Assembly: GCF_000235365.1 (NCBI RefSeq)
Contig: NC_016449.1
Span: forward strand, 1 to 64,000
Direction of reading: 5' to 3'
From: Eremothecium cymbalariae DBVPG#7215
Lineage: Eukaryota; Ascomycota; Saccharomycetes; Saccharomycetales; Saccharomycetaceae
DNA length: 64,000 nt
The notes beneath the pieces were generated by a model. The model was not told the DNA's origin. It worked only from the letters and a program-made list of their open reading frames with translations, and did not search any database. Below are positions 41,992 through 51,696 of the stretch, piece by piece. The translations under genes were made by a program, and so were the position numbers. Position 1 is the first letter of the stretch. Every line of letters starts with the position of its first letter.

Positions 41992-42375
41992 TCAGTTCTT
42001 AAGTTCTAGATGATCCAACTCCTCCTTCTCCTTAACTGCCGCTTCAGCTTCCAATAAGTATGGTAATAAATATGGTTTGTCTTCCTCTGGCTTCGTCCAC
42101 TTGTGAGTTGGGAGCAAATGATGGGTTACTTCCGCTTGATGAGCTTGAATTATTCTGAAAACTCTTGAATATGACTCATCTTCTGGCAACCTTCTAATGG
42201 CTGTTTGAGCAATGTCATTCTCCTCAGAAATTAAATCATCAAATTTTAAACCTAGCTGCCTGTAACCAGAGTATTTAATAAACTGTTGAGCAATTGGAAC
42301 CACAACTCTCGACAATGAAGGTGACTTGAGGATGTAATCACCCATTTTTACAATAGAACTAAAGGACTGTGGCAT
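41992..42375 (-). CDS. QCR7: cytochrome bc1 complex subunit 7
   Basis: A 127-residue protein with the UQCRB/Qcr7 fold: [20 protein letters not shown], then [20 protein letters not shown], then [20 protein letters not shown]. It is a matrix-side subunit of respiratory complex III in the inner mitochondrial membrane. The length equals the S. cerevisiae protein. The ATG is at 42375. It is on the same strand as the neighbouring APA gene; QCR7-APA2-CAB1-KRE28 is the gene order of S. cerevisiae YDR529C-YDR532C and is kept here. Confidence 0.96.
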   Translation of the reverse strand: MPQSFSSIVKMGDYILKSPSLSRVVVPIAQQFIKYSGYRQLGLKFDDLISEENDIAQTAIRRLPEDESYSRVFRIIQAHQAEVTHHLLPTHKWTKPEEDKPYLLPYLLEAEAAVKEKEELDHLELKN

Positions 42376-42722
42376 TTCTGATCAACTTGAACAAATACAA
42401 CCTTGGTTCCAGCACACTTTAACGTCTACTTTAAACTACTATTATGGATCGTGATTTTTATTGATAGTAACTTTCAACTTTTTTGCAAAAATTCAATTGT
42501 CGCTCGCTCAAAAAAGAAACGAGATGCACTTTGGTACAGCGTTATATCGGGATCCAAATACAGAGATATTATTGGTCTACGGTCATGTGATCTAAGTTTC
42601 TCACTTGCAGAAAGGCATCTGCTGATGTAATCACATATACATCTATGTATACGCCGTTGATGTATGTAAATGAAGCTGTTTAGGACCTAGAAAAAGGACG
42701 ACCGCGACGGATATAAAGTTGC

Positions 42723-43682
42723 TTAGTAACTATATTCGTTTGACTTAAACCCTGCATTGTTTGGGAAACCACATTCTAATAATAACTGATCCATCAAATG
42801 TGGAGATTCCAGAAGTTGGTTCAAAATATCTTCTGCCCTTACTAGGAGCAACCCCATATACCCAATTGCATTCAAACCCAATGGGGTCGTTTCACCAACA
42901 GCTTTTGAACGTGGTACAACACACATCCATTTCTTGGTGATCATCACATTGTAGGATATTGTTAAATCGATCTTATCATTTTCCCAATTTTGGAAAAGGG
43001 TTAATACCCTTTGTAGCAACGCAATAAAAGTCATCGCGAGCAAATCCTTTGTAACTTTTTCCATCTCATCTGGTAAAGGAATTACAAAATGACAAAATGA
43101 AACGTTCCGTTCCTGTAATGGCTCCATATTAGAACCTGGCAGAAAATGGTTTTCCCCTTTGCATAGTTTATCTTGAAATAGTGTGACGTTATCGGGAAGT
43201 TTGAACAATTGAAGGTGTTTATGATCTACCGATGAACCACTATTGGGACCACAGTTATAGAAAGCGACGTATCTTTTATCGTCATCCTCATCATCCAATT
43301 TATCTAGTAGTTGATATGCGGTAAGCAAGTCATCTGGCGATAACGGTGACCTTTGATCCTCAAACTTTTTGGTTACTAATAGAATATGTTCTGGTATCAC
43401 GGGGTATTTATTCAACAACAAGGTGTAGTCCTTATTAACGGAATTTAAAACTGTTAAGGGTTCATCAGGTTTTTCAAATGGGTCAAAGTTTTTAAGTAAT
43501 AAATCATTACGCTCAGGCTTATCCTGAGAATTTGGCATATAAGTTATCAAATATTCGACTCTCGAGTCAGCACTTTTCAGCTTTTTAGACGATGATTTTC
43601 TGAAGACAATGTGCTTATTTGTAAGCGCATCCTGGTACTTCTTATGGATCAAATCCGCCAAATTATCTGGTATTCCACCCAT
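42723..43682 (-). CDS. APA1: diadenosine tetraphosphate phosphorylase
   Basis: A 319-residue enzyme of the Ap4A phosphorylase family within the HIT/GalT superfamily. The N-terminal part has LLKNFDPFEKPDEPLTVL and YPVIPEHILLVTKKFEDQ. The active site is SSVDHKHLQLFKLP, where the second histidine of the HxHLQ-like motif is the nucleophile region. MCVVPRSK lies in the C-terminal domain. The enzyme phosphorolyses Ap4A to ATP and ADP. S. cerevisiae has two copies, APA1 beside LRE1 and APA2 beside CAB1. The single gene here is linked to both neighbours, so it represents the pre-duplication form. The ATG is at 43682. Confidence 0.95.
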   Translation of the reverse strand: MGGIPDNLADLIHKKYQDALTNKHIVFRKSSSKKLKSADSRVEYLITYMPNSQDKPERNDLLLKNFDPFEKPDEPLTVLNSVNKDYTLLLNKYPVIPEHILLVTKKFEDQRSPLSPDDLLTAYQLLDKLDDEDDDKRYVAFYNCGPNSGSSVDHKHLQLFKLPDNVTLFQDKLCKGENHFLPGSNMEPLQERNVSFCHFVIPLPDEMEKVTKDLLAMTFIALLQRVLTLFQNWENDKIDLTISYNVMITKKWMCVVPRSKAVGETTPLGLNAIGYMGLLLVRAEDILNQLLESPHLMDQLLLECGFPNNAGFKSNEYSY

Positions 43683-43997
43683 ATTCCAAGTTAACCTTTC
43701 TCTAACAGCAAAGAACTATGACCCCGGCTTGACGCTCAAAGCTATAATCCTGAATAGATATTTCAGCAAGTGTAGCAGAATGGAAGCCGTTTGTTGTTTC
43801 AATATGAAAAACCTTGTCGTTATATAACTGGTGATGTACAGATGTCACCATCACTGTCGAGCCTCGAAGAATATAAATTGAGCTAGGTTTTTGGGTGATA
43901 GTTTACAACTAAGTCTGATAATAATAAAAGCAAATCTTTCTATTAAGGTTTGATAATTAACAATCGGGCTAACAGCAGGTATATCATCGAATTCAAA

Positions 43998-45065
43998 ATG
44001 AGCCAAGAAATTGATTTTCCATCTAACAATTGTACAAACGACACGGTTTTTACCGTTGCCGTAGATATGGGAGGGACCCTTACTAAAATAGTGTTTGCAC
44101 CAATAGGTTCCAATAAATTATTCTTTGACAGAGTCGAAACAGAGAAGGTTAATGAGTTCATAAAGCTGGTTCATGATCTTATTGAGAAATACAACAATTG
44201 CGACTATAAAACTACTCAGATATTTGTTACTGGCGGTGGTTCCTTCAAGTTTTATGATTTATTTGTCTCAGAGTTTCCAGATATCATTAGTATTACAAGG
44301 GTTGGTGAGTTTGAAGGTTTAATCACTGGGCTTGATTTTTACCTCCATAGAGAGTCTGAAGTATTTACATATAGCGACTCTGAGGGGGAACGTATGGTTC
44401 CATCTGTTTCTAATAATGATGAGATATATCCATATATGTTAGTTAATATCGGTTCAGGTGTAGCTATTTTGAGGATGGATTCTGCAACAGAGTACACTAT
44501 GCTCGAAGGATCTTCTCTTGGTGGCGGGACGCTTTGGGGATTATTGTCACTTATAACTGGTGCGAAAACTTATGATGAAATGCTAACTTGGGTGAGTCAG
44601 GGAGATAATAATAACGTTGATATGTTGGTACGTGACATATATGGCGACGAGTATGAGCTTCCTGGTGCCGGATTGGAACCCCACGTTATCGCTTCATCAT
44701 TTGGCAAAGTATTCAAGCGTGATCATAAGGGAAGCATAAGCGATGGTAATGGCAAGTTACCATCAGAAGTAACTACAGAGAGCATTCAAGCTCGTAAAGG
44801 AAGCTTTAAAAATGCGGACATTTCCAAATCATTATTATATGCAATTTCCTACAATATTGGTCAGATAGCTTTCTTGCAAGCAAAAATACACAATGTTAAG
44901 AGGATATATTTTGCCGGTTCATACATTAGAGGCCATCTAACCACCATGAATACGTTAAGTTATGCTATTAACTTCTGGTCGAAAGGAAGCATGCATGCAT
45001 TTTTTTTGAAACACGATGGTTATTTGGGCTCTACGGGTTCTTTCTTAGCTTCTCAGAAGAAGTAA
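43998..45065 (+). CDS. CAB1: pantothenate kinase
   Basis: A 355-residue type II pantothenate kinase, the first step of coenzyme A synthesis. The ATP-binding loop VAVDMGGTLTKIVF is near the N-terminus, VTGGGSFKFYD and MLVNIGSGVAILRMD lie in the middle, then GSSLGGGTLWGLLSLI, and IYFAGSYIRGH near the C-terminus. It resembles S. cerevisiae Cab1 (367 residues), the only and essential pantothenate kinase there. I start at the ATG at 43998; the 16 codons upstream are open from a TTG only. It diverges from the APA gene and converges with KRE28. Confidence 0.96.
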   Translation: MSQEIDFPSNNCTNDTVFTVAVDMGGTLTKIVFAPIGSNKLFFDRVETEKVNEFIKLVHDLIEKYNNCDYKTTQIFVTGGGSFKFYDLFVSEFPDIISITRVGEFEGLITGLDFYLHRESEVFTYSDSEGERMVPSVSNNDEIYPYMLVNIGSGVAILRMDSATEYTMLEGSSLGGGTLWGLLSLITGAKTYDEMLTWVSQGDNNNVDMLVRDIYGDEYELPGAGLEPHVIASSFGKVFKRDHKGSISDGNGKLPSEVTTESIQARKGSFKNADISKSLLYAISYNIGQIAFLQAKIHNVKRIYFAGSYIRGHLTTMNTLSYAINFWSKGSMHAFFLKHDGYLGSTGSFLASQKK

Positions 45066-45211
45066 GCCATCAAAGAAAAATAATTAGCTACCGGTGAAAC
45101 TTCCAGTGTCAGAATAATAGAACTATTTAAATATCTCTTTAATGGTTATGAATAATAGTAGCTAGAAGGCAAAACTGTAAGTAGAGAGATAATGCTTTAT
45201 TATGATACAGC

Positions 45212-46263
45212 TTAAGTTGCAGATAAGTCTTTACCTGCCAGGATAGTTTCTAGGAGTAGGCGTACATCAGTTGTACCTATGAATTGATTGTTGAGCTGCT
45301 CTATATGATTTAAGATCTGCTCATGCAGTATTTTGTCACTAAATGCTTGAATACCAGATATTTGATTCTTTTCCAGGTTCATCACGTAAGTAATCCCATT
45401 AGCCTCAAACTGGACTTTTCCGGTTCTGGGATATAAATCTACATTTGTGATCTTACTTGGCTCGATAAACTGTTTTTTCCATAAATCACTTAACAACTGG
45501 TAAGTTATAAAATCTTCTGATGCTCCAAGATCTGCCGTCTTGGTTTGCTGGTTTTTGTCAAGAACATCTTTCAGAGAGGAACGAGTACCTTCTAGCACAT
45601 GCAACTGCTCTAACATATACTTTTCCTGTTGAAATTCGTAATTTACAGCTTTCCAGTTTCGGTAAGTCTCCTCTAATGGACTTAGTTCGTCAGAATCCTT
45701 TTTTTTAGCTCTGAGAGTACTTCTAACTCATCAACCAACTTCCAACAATTGTCTATGATGTTACTCACCTCCAGACACGTTTCCTTTACAGTTTCATTGA
45801 CATCAACAACCCTAGTAGTTTGTTCATTAATATTTGTATTTAACTCCTCAATTTCAGCCTCTAACCCATTTAGTTCATTAGTTTCTAGCTTTATAACCTC
45901 TTCCGATAAATTTGAATAACGGGGGTCATTCGTAGATTTAATATCTAGCAATTGATCATCATTGGATATTGTATACCTTAAAAAATTATCGAGAGCCTCT
46001 TGTTCCAAATGTGTTACCTTCAACAATTCTGCTAACTGGGCGAATTTTGCAACCTGTTCTGATATACCTCGAGGATCCAAATGCAAATGCTTTAATTCTC
46101 TCTCTGGAGATTTTACAAATTGACTGTCTTCTGATATTTGTACTATACTTTGCTGTAACTCGTCTAACGCTCCAGATCTATGACGTTCTTGCTGTAGAAG
46201 AACCTGTTCGCTCACATGCGCCGTTTGATCCTCCAATCTTCTAACAGATTTAGAGTAATCCAT
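45212..46263 (-). CDS. KRE28: kinetochore protein Kre28, interrupted by one frame break
   Basis: Two frames together make one coiled-coil protein of about 350 residues, the size and position of S. cerevisiae Kre28 (385 residues; YDR532C next to CAB1), the partner of Spc105/KNL1 in the outer kinetochore. The first frame (46263-45682) is rich in heptad-like helices (LEAEIEELNTNINEQT). The second (to 45212) contains LWKKQFIEPSKITNVDLYPR and a beta-rich C-terminal domain. They are joined in the -1 frame at a run of eight A on the coding strand (45699-45706), followed by KKKDSDELSPLEETYRNWKA before the second ATG-led frame. A missing base is the simplest explanation; the A-run also forms a slippery heptamer. 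Confidence 0.82.
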
Positions 46264-47272
46264 ATCGGTCTTAGATTCAATGCCTTTATCTCAAATAAAC
46301 TGAGCTTTAGTTTTGCTGCTGGATCGCCTTATCTGACTGAATGTTTTCCGAGCGTATGTATTCTGTGAACTAGAAGCACATACGGTATAAAATAATATCT
46401 CTAAAGAGCTGCTAAGGCCCACCTCAAATAACCTAAACCTCTACTGCAACTTGTAAGAGGCAACTCGAGTAGATTAGATGAACTTTGTGGCTAGCAAGTA
46501 CCTTAGCCAACCCTACAAAGAGTGCTTTTAATCATGAAGAAAGATTCCTCCCATAATCCGGGTAACATAACGAAAATTATATAAAAATGTGTTCAATTTA
46601 TTGTGTGATCTACTCATAACCAACACTTCACCCATTGGAACCACAGCGGATGAAATATCTCTGACAGTTTTCAGGTAATCTACCTTAGCATTGTTGATAA
46701 TTATTAATTCATTAGTGTTCCATTAGGCTTTCCAACGTGTACATACATAGAATGTCTCCTTAATTTGAATTGTTCTAGAATCATGTAATATTTTGGATAC
46801 CGTCCCATCAAAACCTTGCGTTGTGTCATTCTCCCCTAAACATTTCGAATGCATAAACTTAAGTTGATTAGGCGAATGATCTTCCTGATCAAGACCTCGA
46901 TGCCTTTTTCAATGTGTCAATATGCAAAAATAGATTAACCCCCTCATTCTGAATTGACAATTTAATGCATAGTTTCTTCGGTTTACCCAAGTATTCTTTG
47001 AATAATAACTTATTGGGCCATTCTATTCTACTTTTGGTATATTGTATTTGTTTTGAAAAGTTGGATGTTTGCAGCACGAATTAATAAAAATGTTTCAGTG
47101 GCAACCTGCTGACCGCGAAGAGTCGTTTCATTCGTTTTTTGAGTGAATTGCATTGTTCTGGAATTGCTTGGAGTATTTCCTTGCTATTCCTTTTGACATT
47201 GTGATTTTATTCAAGAGGGGGATAAGTTTTTAGCTTAGCCAATGATTATATTGATTATGTATCTAGTAGTAT
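46264..47272. other. intergenic region KRE28-RBA50
   Basis: AT-rich. A minus-strand frame at 46889-47077 (62 codons, no ATG) is protein-like but unrecognised. No RNA gene signature was seen. Confidence 0.45.
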
Positions 47273-48559
47273 CTATTTTTTGAGCCTTGGGTCTCCACCA
47301 CCTTGTTTCCATAGCCACAGGGCATCGATCGCGTAGTTTCTTACATTTAAATTCTTGGTCTGCTTTTCGTCCGCAGCAAGTTGGAGGGATTCCACGATCA
47401 TCGTTGATTTAATTAGGTCCCAGAACATATAGTATATCTTGGACGTGATTCCATCAACCCCACCTTCCTCTTCGTAAGTGTTTGCGTCCACAGTTGGAAC
47501 CAATTGGTAGTACGATTGTTTGCCCAGTTTGTAAAGAATGCGGCCGAGAATTTGAATTGAAATACAGCGCTGGGAAGCAAAACTTGAACGAGAAAGATGC
47601 TGCAGCTCTGGAATGGTGTATCCAGCCAAATGTTCGTCTTTTGAGTGATGATGCAAACCCGTTCTGGTATCTGTTATCTCCCGGCCCGGTGGGACTAAAT
47701 TGCCATTGAAGTCGAATCTACATTCAGAGGGATCATCCAGTATACGATCCAGCTTAGAATACGAGTCTGGTATCGCCTGCATCCATGCCAACTTATCGAC
47801 TTCCTTTGGCAGATCAGGGAAATACTTCTCGTGTAACTTCTCCATAAAATCAGCATCACCGATATCCAATTCCGGGGCCTGCATAGTATTTTTGACAAAG
47901 TGTACATCTTCTAGCAATTCCTTATTTGTCATTTGGCTTATATTTTTAATTAATTGATACTCTTGTGGCGCTATGTCATCTTCATCTTCATGTGTAGAGG
48001 GAGGGATATCGTAATCAAAGTCTTTATTTGGAGATAGCACTGATACCGCTGGCGCTTGAACTCCTAATGCCTTTTCAACTGTTGCATCATCCAATCTTGG
48101 CATGTTAGGAAACTCTCTAGTGCCGCCCACCCATGTACCGACGGCCCCATCTACCTCCGCAAACAACGGCAAATCTCCCGCAGCACTGTTAGAAGAACCC
48201 CTATTTATACGTCGAATCAACCCAGCAAGTACATCCGGATCCAATGTATCCAATAACTCTCTTCTTTCATGTTCTATCTGTTCGGGCGACATGCTAGATA
48301 TGTATTTAACATTTTCTAGGTGGATCTTCTCTGCCTCAGTAAGCTCAGGCTGCTTGTTTCCAGTACTATCTTTTTGCTGCTGCTGGCTCTGTTTGTTCTT
48401 TTTCTTTTGTTGGAATCTTAGTCTCCAATTTGATACCTTCTCGGGACGATACAGCTGTGGAAACCCAGCCGTTAACACACCAGGCACAGCCTCTGACCCC
48501 GATGGACCTCGAGCATCAGAACCAGTGTCGCGTTCTATAATATCACCAATAAAGTCCAT
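47273..48559 (-). CDS. RBA50: RNA polymerase II assembly factor Rba50 (RPAP1 family)
   Basis: A 428-residue protein. It starts MDFIGDIIERD, followed by the RPAP1 N-terminal region (SNWRLRFQQKKKNKQSQQQQ, and IHLENVKYISSMSPEQIEHE leading into LDPDVLAGLIRR). The C-terminal RPAP1 domain has CRFDFNGNLVP, then YTIPELQHLSRSSFASQRCI. Rba50 binds Rpb3 and Npa3 and helps assemble and import RNA polymerase II. S. cerevisiae Rba50 (YDR527W) has 439 residues and lies beside HLR1; here it follows KRE28 instead, a small local rearrangement. A glutamine run near residues 57-62 is the only low-complexity part. Confidence 0.94.
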   Translation of the reverse strand: MDFIGDIIERDTGSDARGPSGSEAVPGVLTAGFPQLYRPEKVSNWRLRFQQKKKNKQSQQQQKDSTGNKQPELTEAEKIHLENVKYISSMSPEQIEHERRELLDTLDPDVLAGLIRRINRGSSNSAAGDLPLFAEVDGAVGTWVGGTREFPNMPRLDDATVEKALGVQAPAVSVLSPNKDFDYDIPPSTHEDEDDIAPQEYQLIKNISQMTNKELLEDVHFVKNTMQAPELDIGDADFMEKLHEKYFPDLPKEVDKLAWMQAIPDSYSKLDRILDDPSECRFDFNGNLVPPGREITDTRTGLHHHSKDEHLAGYTIPELQHLSRSSFASQRCISIQILGRILYKLGKQSYYQLVPTVDANTYEEEGGVDGITSKIYYMFWDLIKSTMIVESLQLAADEKQTKNLNVRNYAIDALWLWKQGGGDPRLKK

Positions 48560-48768
48560 AGAGTATGTGCTTAATAAGAAAACGCCATATATATATTTAG
48601 CTCAGAAATCATGGATAGAGAAAGCAGCGACTAAACCAGAAGCAAACACTACAAATGCGTTGCAGTGGCACTAAATTTCACTGACCACCAAACCAATTCT
48701 GGCTCAAACGGATTTAAAAAAAGGAACATTAACAATAACATTACCCTACCCACAAACAAAACCGACCG

Positions 48769-49029
48769 CTATGACCCACCGCCCAAACTCCCCTGCCTGC
48801 CCATACTGCCATAGAAGTCGTGAACAAATGACAGTAACGGCTCCTGCTCTGCCTCATATAAGTTTTGAGATAGCACGTATAAAGAATGAACCAGAGAAGG
48901 TATGAACCCCAACACATACAGCAAAACACTGGTTAGAAACGTTCTGTTCAAAACCCCTTTCTTTATCCCAACGGTAAGCGGAGGGAGAAAAATGGCGACG
49001 AAAACCAATAACCAGTCCCGAACGTTCAT
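48769..49029 (-). CDS. SNA2: small vacuolar membrane protein Sna2 (PMP3/UPF0057 family)
   Basis: An 86-residue protein with two membrane segments: MNVRDWLLVFVAIFLPPLTV then FLTSVLLYVLGFIPSLVHSL. The FLPPL and LGFIPSLVHSLYV motifs define the PMP3 family. The C-terminal tail ends in polar residues with a possible YGSMG sorting signal, as in Sna2, an AP-1/AP-3 cargo in S. cerevisiae (79 residues, YDR525W-A). The ATG at 49029 gives the conserved N-terminus; upstream codons start with TTG. Function beyond vacuolar localisation is unknown in the family. Confidence 0.92.
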   Translation of the reverse strand: MNVRDWLLVFVAIFLPPLTVGIKKGVLNRTFLTSVLLYVLGFIPSLVHSLYVLSQNLYEAEQEPLLSFVHDFYGSMGRQGSLGGGS

Positions 49030-49257
49030 GATGTGCAAGCAATCAATTCTAGACCTAAGATTCTATAATGAAACCCACCAATAGATAGCGTTATAAATTG
49101 GTTTAGATCTAATCCAACTTCTACTATCACCGTTTTCGGGCCTACATACAATTAGCAGACGATAATCTAATCATTAAAAAACAAAATCCATAACCTCAGA
49201 AAAAGCCCGAAACACTCTATGTGGTGTATGGGTCTATATACACACCAGCCCACGCGC

Positions 49258-50034
49258 CTAGCGCGTCTGCGCACATAAAGAAGCCTTATCATATCTGGCA
49301 GAGACGTACTTCAAGGTCGCCACAATACTGTCCAGCAATATAATGGTACGCTCTGATGGCGGAGGTGATATGTGGCTCAATAGCGCAGGTTCCAGCCCGC
49401 TGAAACCCGCACATCCTAAAATTACAACCGTTGATTTAAGTCGTTCAATGTTCTCACGTCTCATCACATCGGCTATCCGTCTCAAGTTCCTGGTATCATG
49501 CAACTGCAGCACGTCCAACCCTGATGTGACCGTACCACGCCACAGCCTGTGCCCAGCATACCCTTTCAGTACCCTAGGAACACTGAGGTTTAAGATCTGC
49601 ACCCATTCTTCGTTGGATGTGATGATACTAAAAGGCTTCCCGAGCGACACAGCATAGTTCAAAGCGCCTTCTAAAATACTCACCACGGGCGTGCTTTGTT
49701 CTGTCCGTTTTGTAAGCTCATGAACAAGCGGATGGTCTGAGAAACATGCCACAACGACAGCGTCAAAGCTTTCAAAGTAAAACACCTCGCCAGAACCGTC
49801 TTGGGAACTCCCCGCTGAACCACCATCGAGCGGCACCCGCTTCAACAACAGCGGCAAGCACGCCTTGCACGACTGCACGCTGGTTTTGGTCCCACTTATC
49901 TGCGCAGGTGATTCATGAGGTCCGGTGAAAAAAGTCACTGACTCAAATAGCGCTAATACATCCTCAGACAAGTGCTCTTGTATAGCCTCTGTAATGTGTC
50001 TGCTACTGTTAGGGTTCACAATCAACAGTTTCAT
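49258..50034 (-). CDS. DCG1: Dcg1-like hydantoin/aspartate racemase-family protein
   Basis: A 258-residue protein of the Asp/Glu/hydantoin racemase superfamily. It starts MKLLIVNPNSSRHITEAIQE, typical of Dcg1. The two cysteines of the two-base mechanism are in VVACFSDHP and ILGCAGFSG. S. cerevisiae Dcg1 (244 residues) is in the allantoin catabolism cluster on chromosome IX under nitrogen catabolite control; its true substrate is unknown. Here it stands alone between SNA2 and a wall protein, without other allantoin genes. A glycine/serine-rich insert (residues about 75-88) is specific to this protein. The gene is more GC-rich than its neighbours. Confidence 0.9.
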   Translation of the reverse strand: MKLLIVNPNSSRHITEAIQEHLSEDVLALFESVTFFTGPHESPAQISGTKTSVQSCKACLPLLLKRVPLDGGSAGSSQDGSGEVFYFESFDAVVVACFSDHPLVHELTKRTEQSTPVVSILEGALNYAVSLGKPFSIITSNEEWVQILNLSVPRVLKGYAGHRLWRGTVTSGLDVLQLHDTRNLRRIADVMRRENIERLKSTVVILGCAGFSGLEPALLSHISPPPSERTIILLDSIVATLKYVSARYDKASLCAQTR

Positions 50035-50692
50035 CCTCTTCTTCTTGTCCTCGTGTTCTGACTGTCACTGTCTCAATGTCCCAATCTTTCTCTCTCCTTC
50101 TTAATTTTTTATGCCAGCCGGAGCTTGATCCTGGTTGCATGCATATGCGGGGAAACGGTGCCATCCATTTTTTTTGCTCTCTTCCCTCGCTATCTATACA
50201 ATCACCACCAAAATAACCCTGGATTTTCTAACTTTTCTAACTTTTGCCTTCCTTTTCCTTCTAGCCTCCTTTCACCGTCTGCTGAATCTATCGTTTATCC
50301 GTAGTTTCCAACTTTCCCCGTCCGGCGCATCGATGATACTGCGGATGCCCAGAAAGCCGATTTTCTCCTTCCCACACAAAGGAGCCATGACTTCCAGCCA
50401 TTCAGTTATATCCGGCACTCCACTCTCTATGCTTAACTAAAACCGGTACATATTTTTTTCTAGATCTCACCATAATGACGGAACCAAGAAAGATCGAGAA
50501 TAAAAGCCTGCACCGAGTTTGCACAGTGTATAGCCAGCTCGTCCCACGCGCCACTTAGTCTTAATCAGCCCTAAGTAGGCCACGCCCCACGTAATTTAAT
50601 TTCTGCAGGCTTTTCTGTTCCTACGACTCGTCGTTCCAATAAATCACCTGAAGTTGTTCTGTGTCCCGCAGACCACCGTAATACTTGCACGC

Positions 50693-50711
50693 GTGCGCGC
50701 AGTGCGCGCAC
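50693..50711. repeat. GC-rich palindrome
   Basis: GTGCGCGC, spacer AGT, GCGCGCAC: perfect 8-base arms in an otherwise AT-rich intergenic region. Confidence 0.85.
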
Positions 50712-50732
50712 CAACGCTCCTCACTATGCCAA

Positions 50733-50776
50733 ATCATCCGGACCATCCGGACCATCTGGACCACCCACACCCATCC
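50733..50776 (+). promoter_or_regulatory. 9-base tandem repeats followed by a Rap1-like site
   Basis: Three near-identical copies of CCATCCGGA/CCATCTGGA run into CCACCCACACCCATCCAC. The last part fits the Rap1 consensus (ACACCCATnCA). Confidence 0.5.
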
Positions 50777-51345
50777 ACAAAGATCACGGACACCATCGAT
50801 TTTGCTTTGATTCCAGCTAAATTTCTTTCTGAGATACCGTTTCTTTTCAGCGAACGCGCTTGCCGCTTGGGAAAGAGGTCTAGAACCCTCTCTATGTTGT
50901 GTATTACTCGAAACCGCGATGCGCTGCGCACGCATCTCCCTGTTCTTGGGGGTTATCCTTTCTTTTGCTGTGTTTCTTTTTTTATGATTCGAGATTGGAA
51001 AACCACAATAACAATGTCCGGGTGTTTGCAAATGCGCCTCATTCCCAAAGAAGACTCCGTACAGTTCCGCTCGTGACCGCAGGAAACCAATACAATAGAA
51101 AACAATAGCTGTCTACAATAATCCCAAAAACATAAACATCTTTTTTCCATATTTAGAACTACGTAAATTTCCGAATATGCTCCTGTGCTATCTGTAGCAG
51201 CAGATATATGGAAATAAGCCTTTAGGAAGAAAACAATTGAGTAAAAGAAAAAAAGCATTGCAGAACGAGCCACTGTAGAGCTGAGAGAAAAAATTGCAGC
51301 CAGTTTTTTGCATCAGAGGTATTGATTTTTTTTGGCAATTTCTCA

Positions 51346-51353
51346 TATAAATA
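51346..51353 (+). promoter_or_regulatory. TATA box of the small GPI-type wall-protein gene
   Basis: TATAAATA, 113 bases ahead of the ATG at 51466, a normal spacing for a strong TATA promoter in yeast. Confidence 0.6.
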
Positions 51354-51465
51354 CATCGGGTGTCTTGTGTCTAAAGAGAACTTTACGGTGGTCCGTTTTT
51401 TTTCGTAGTAGTAGAGGATTAATACATCACCCACAACAAAATCTCCATTAACAAATATATACCAA

Positions 51466-51696
51466 ATGCAATTCAAGACCATTGTCGCCGTTTTCGCCGC
51501 TGCCTCTGTCGTTTCAGCTCACTCTATGAAGAATGATTCAAACAGCACTCTAAGCCACAGCAACGGGTCCAACGGATCCAACAGTTCAGGCGCGGCCACT
51601 ACAAGTGCTTCCACAGCTGGTGCTGCCCAGGCCGGTTTGGTAAATGCTGGTGTCTTCGGTGCTGCTGTTGCCGCCGGTGTTGCTATGCTATTCTAA
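51466..51696 (+). CDS. tiny GPI-anchored cell-wall-type protein
   Basis: A 76-residue precursor. The signal peptide MQFKTIVAVFAAASVVSA is followed by a Ser/Asn/Thr-rich stretch with several N-glycosylation sequons (NDS, NST, NGS, NSS). The end is a GPI-type signal: small residues around NAGV, then a hydrophobic tail to AAGVAMLF. The mature part would be only about 30-40 residues. By position next to AGE1 it may correspond to the small S. cerevisiae genes YDR524C-B and YCL048W-A, a duplicate pair in the same neighbourhood; I cannot confirm the sequence match. The biased codons suggest strong expression. Confidence 0.8.
   Translation: MQFKTIVAVFAAASVVSAHSMKNDSNSTLSHSNGSNGSNSSGAATTSASTAGAAQAGLVNAGVFGAAVAAGVAMLF

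Larger units (their letters stand above)
50035..51465. other. 1.4-kb intergenic region upstream of the small wall-protein gene
   Basis: Contains a T/C-rich stretch at 50100-50280, a GC palindrome (50693-50711), 9-base repeats with a Rap1-like site (50733-50776) and a TATA box (51346-51353). Open frames on both strands near 50621-51076 overlap each other and show no family features. Such a long regulatory region suits a strongly expressed gene. Confidence 0.5.

Noticed and set aside
46889..47077. Minus-strand 62-codon frame between KRE28 and RBA50
   Set aside because: Reasonable composition but no ATG and no splice signal that I could pair with it; not called as a gene.
50621..51076. Overlapping open frames on both strands (136 and 140 codons)
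   Set aside because: They cover each other, contain repeat-derived peptide strings and no recognisable domain; the region is better explained as promoter DNA.
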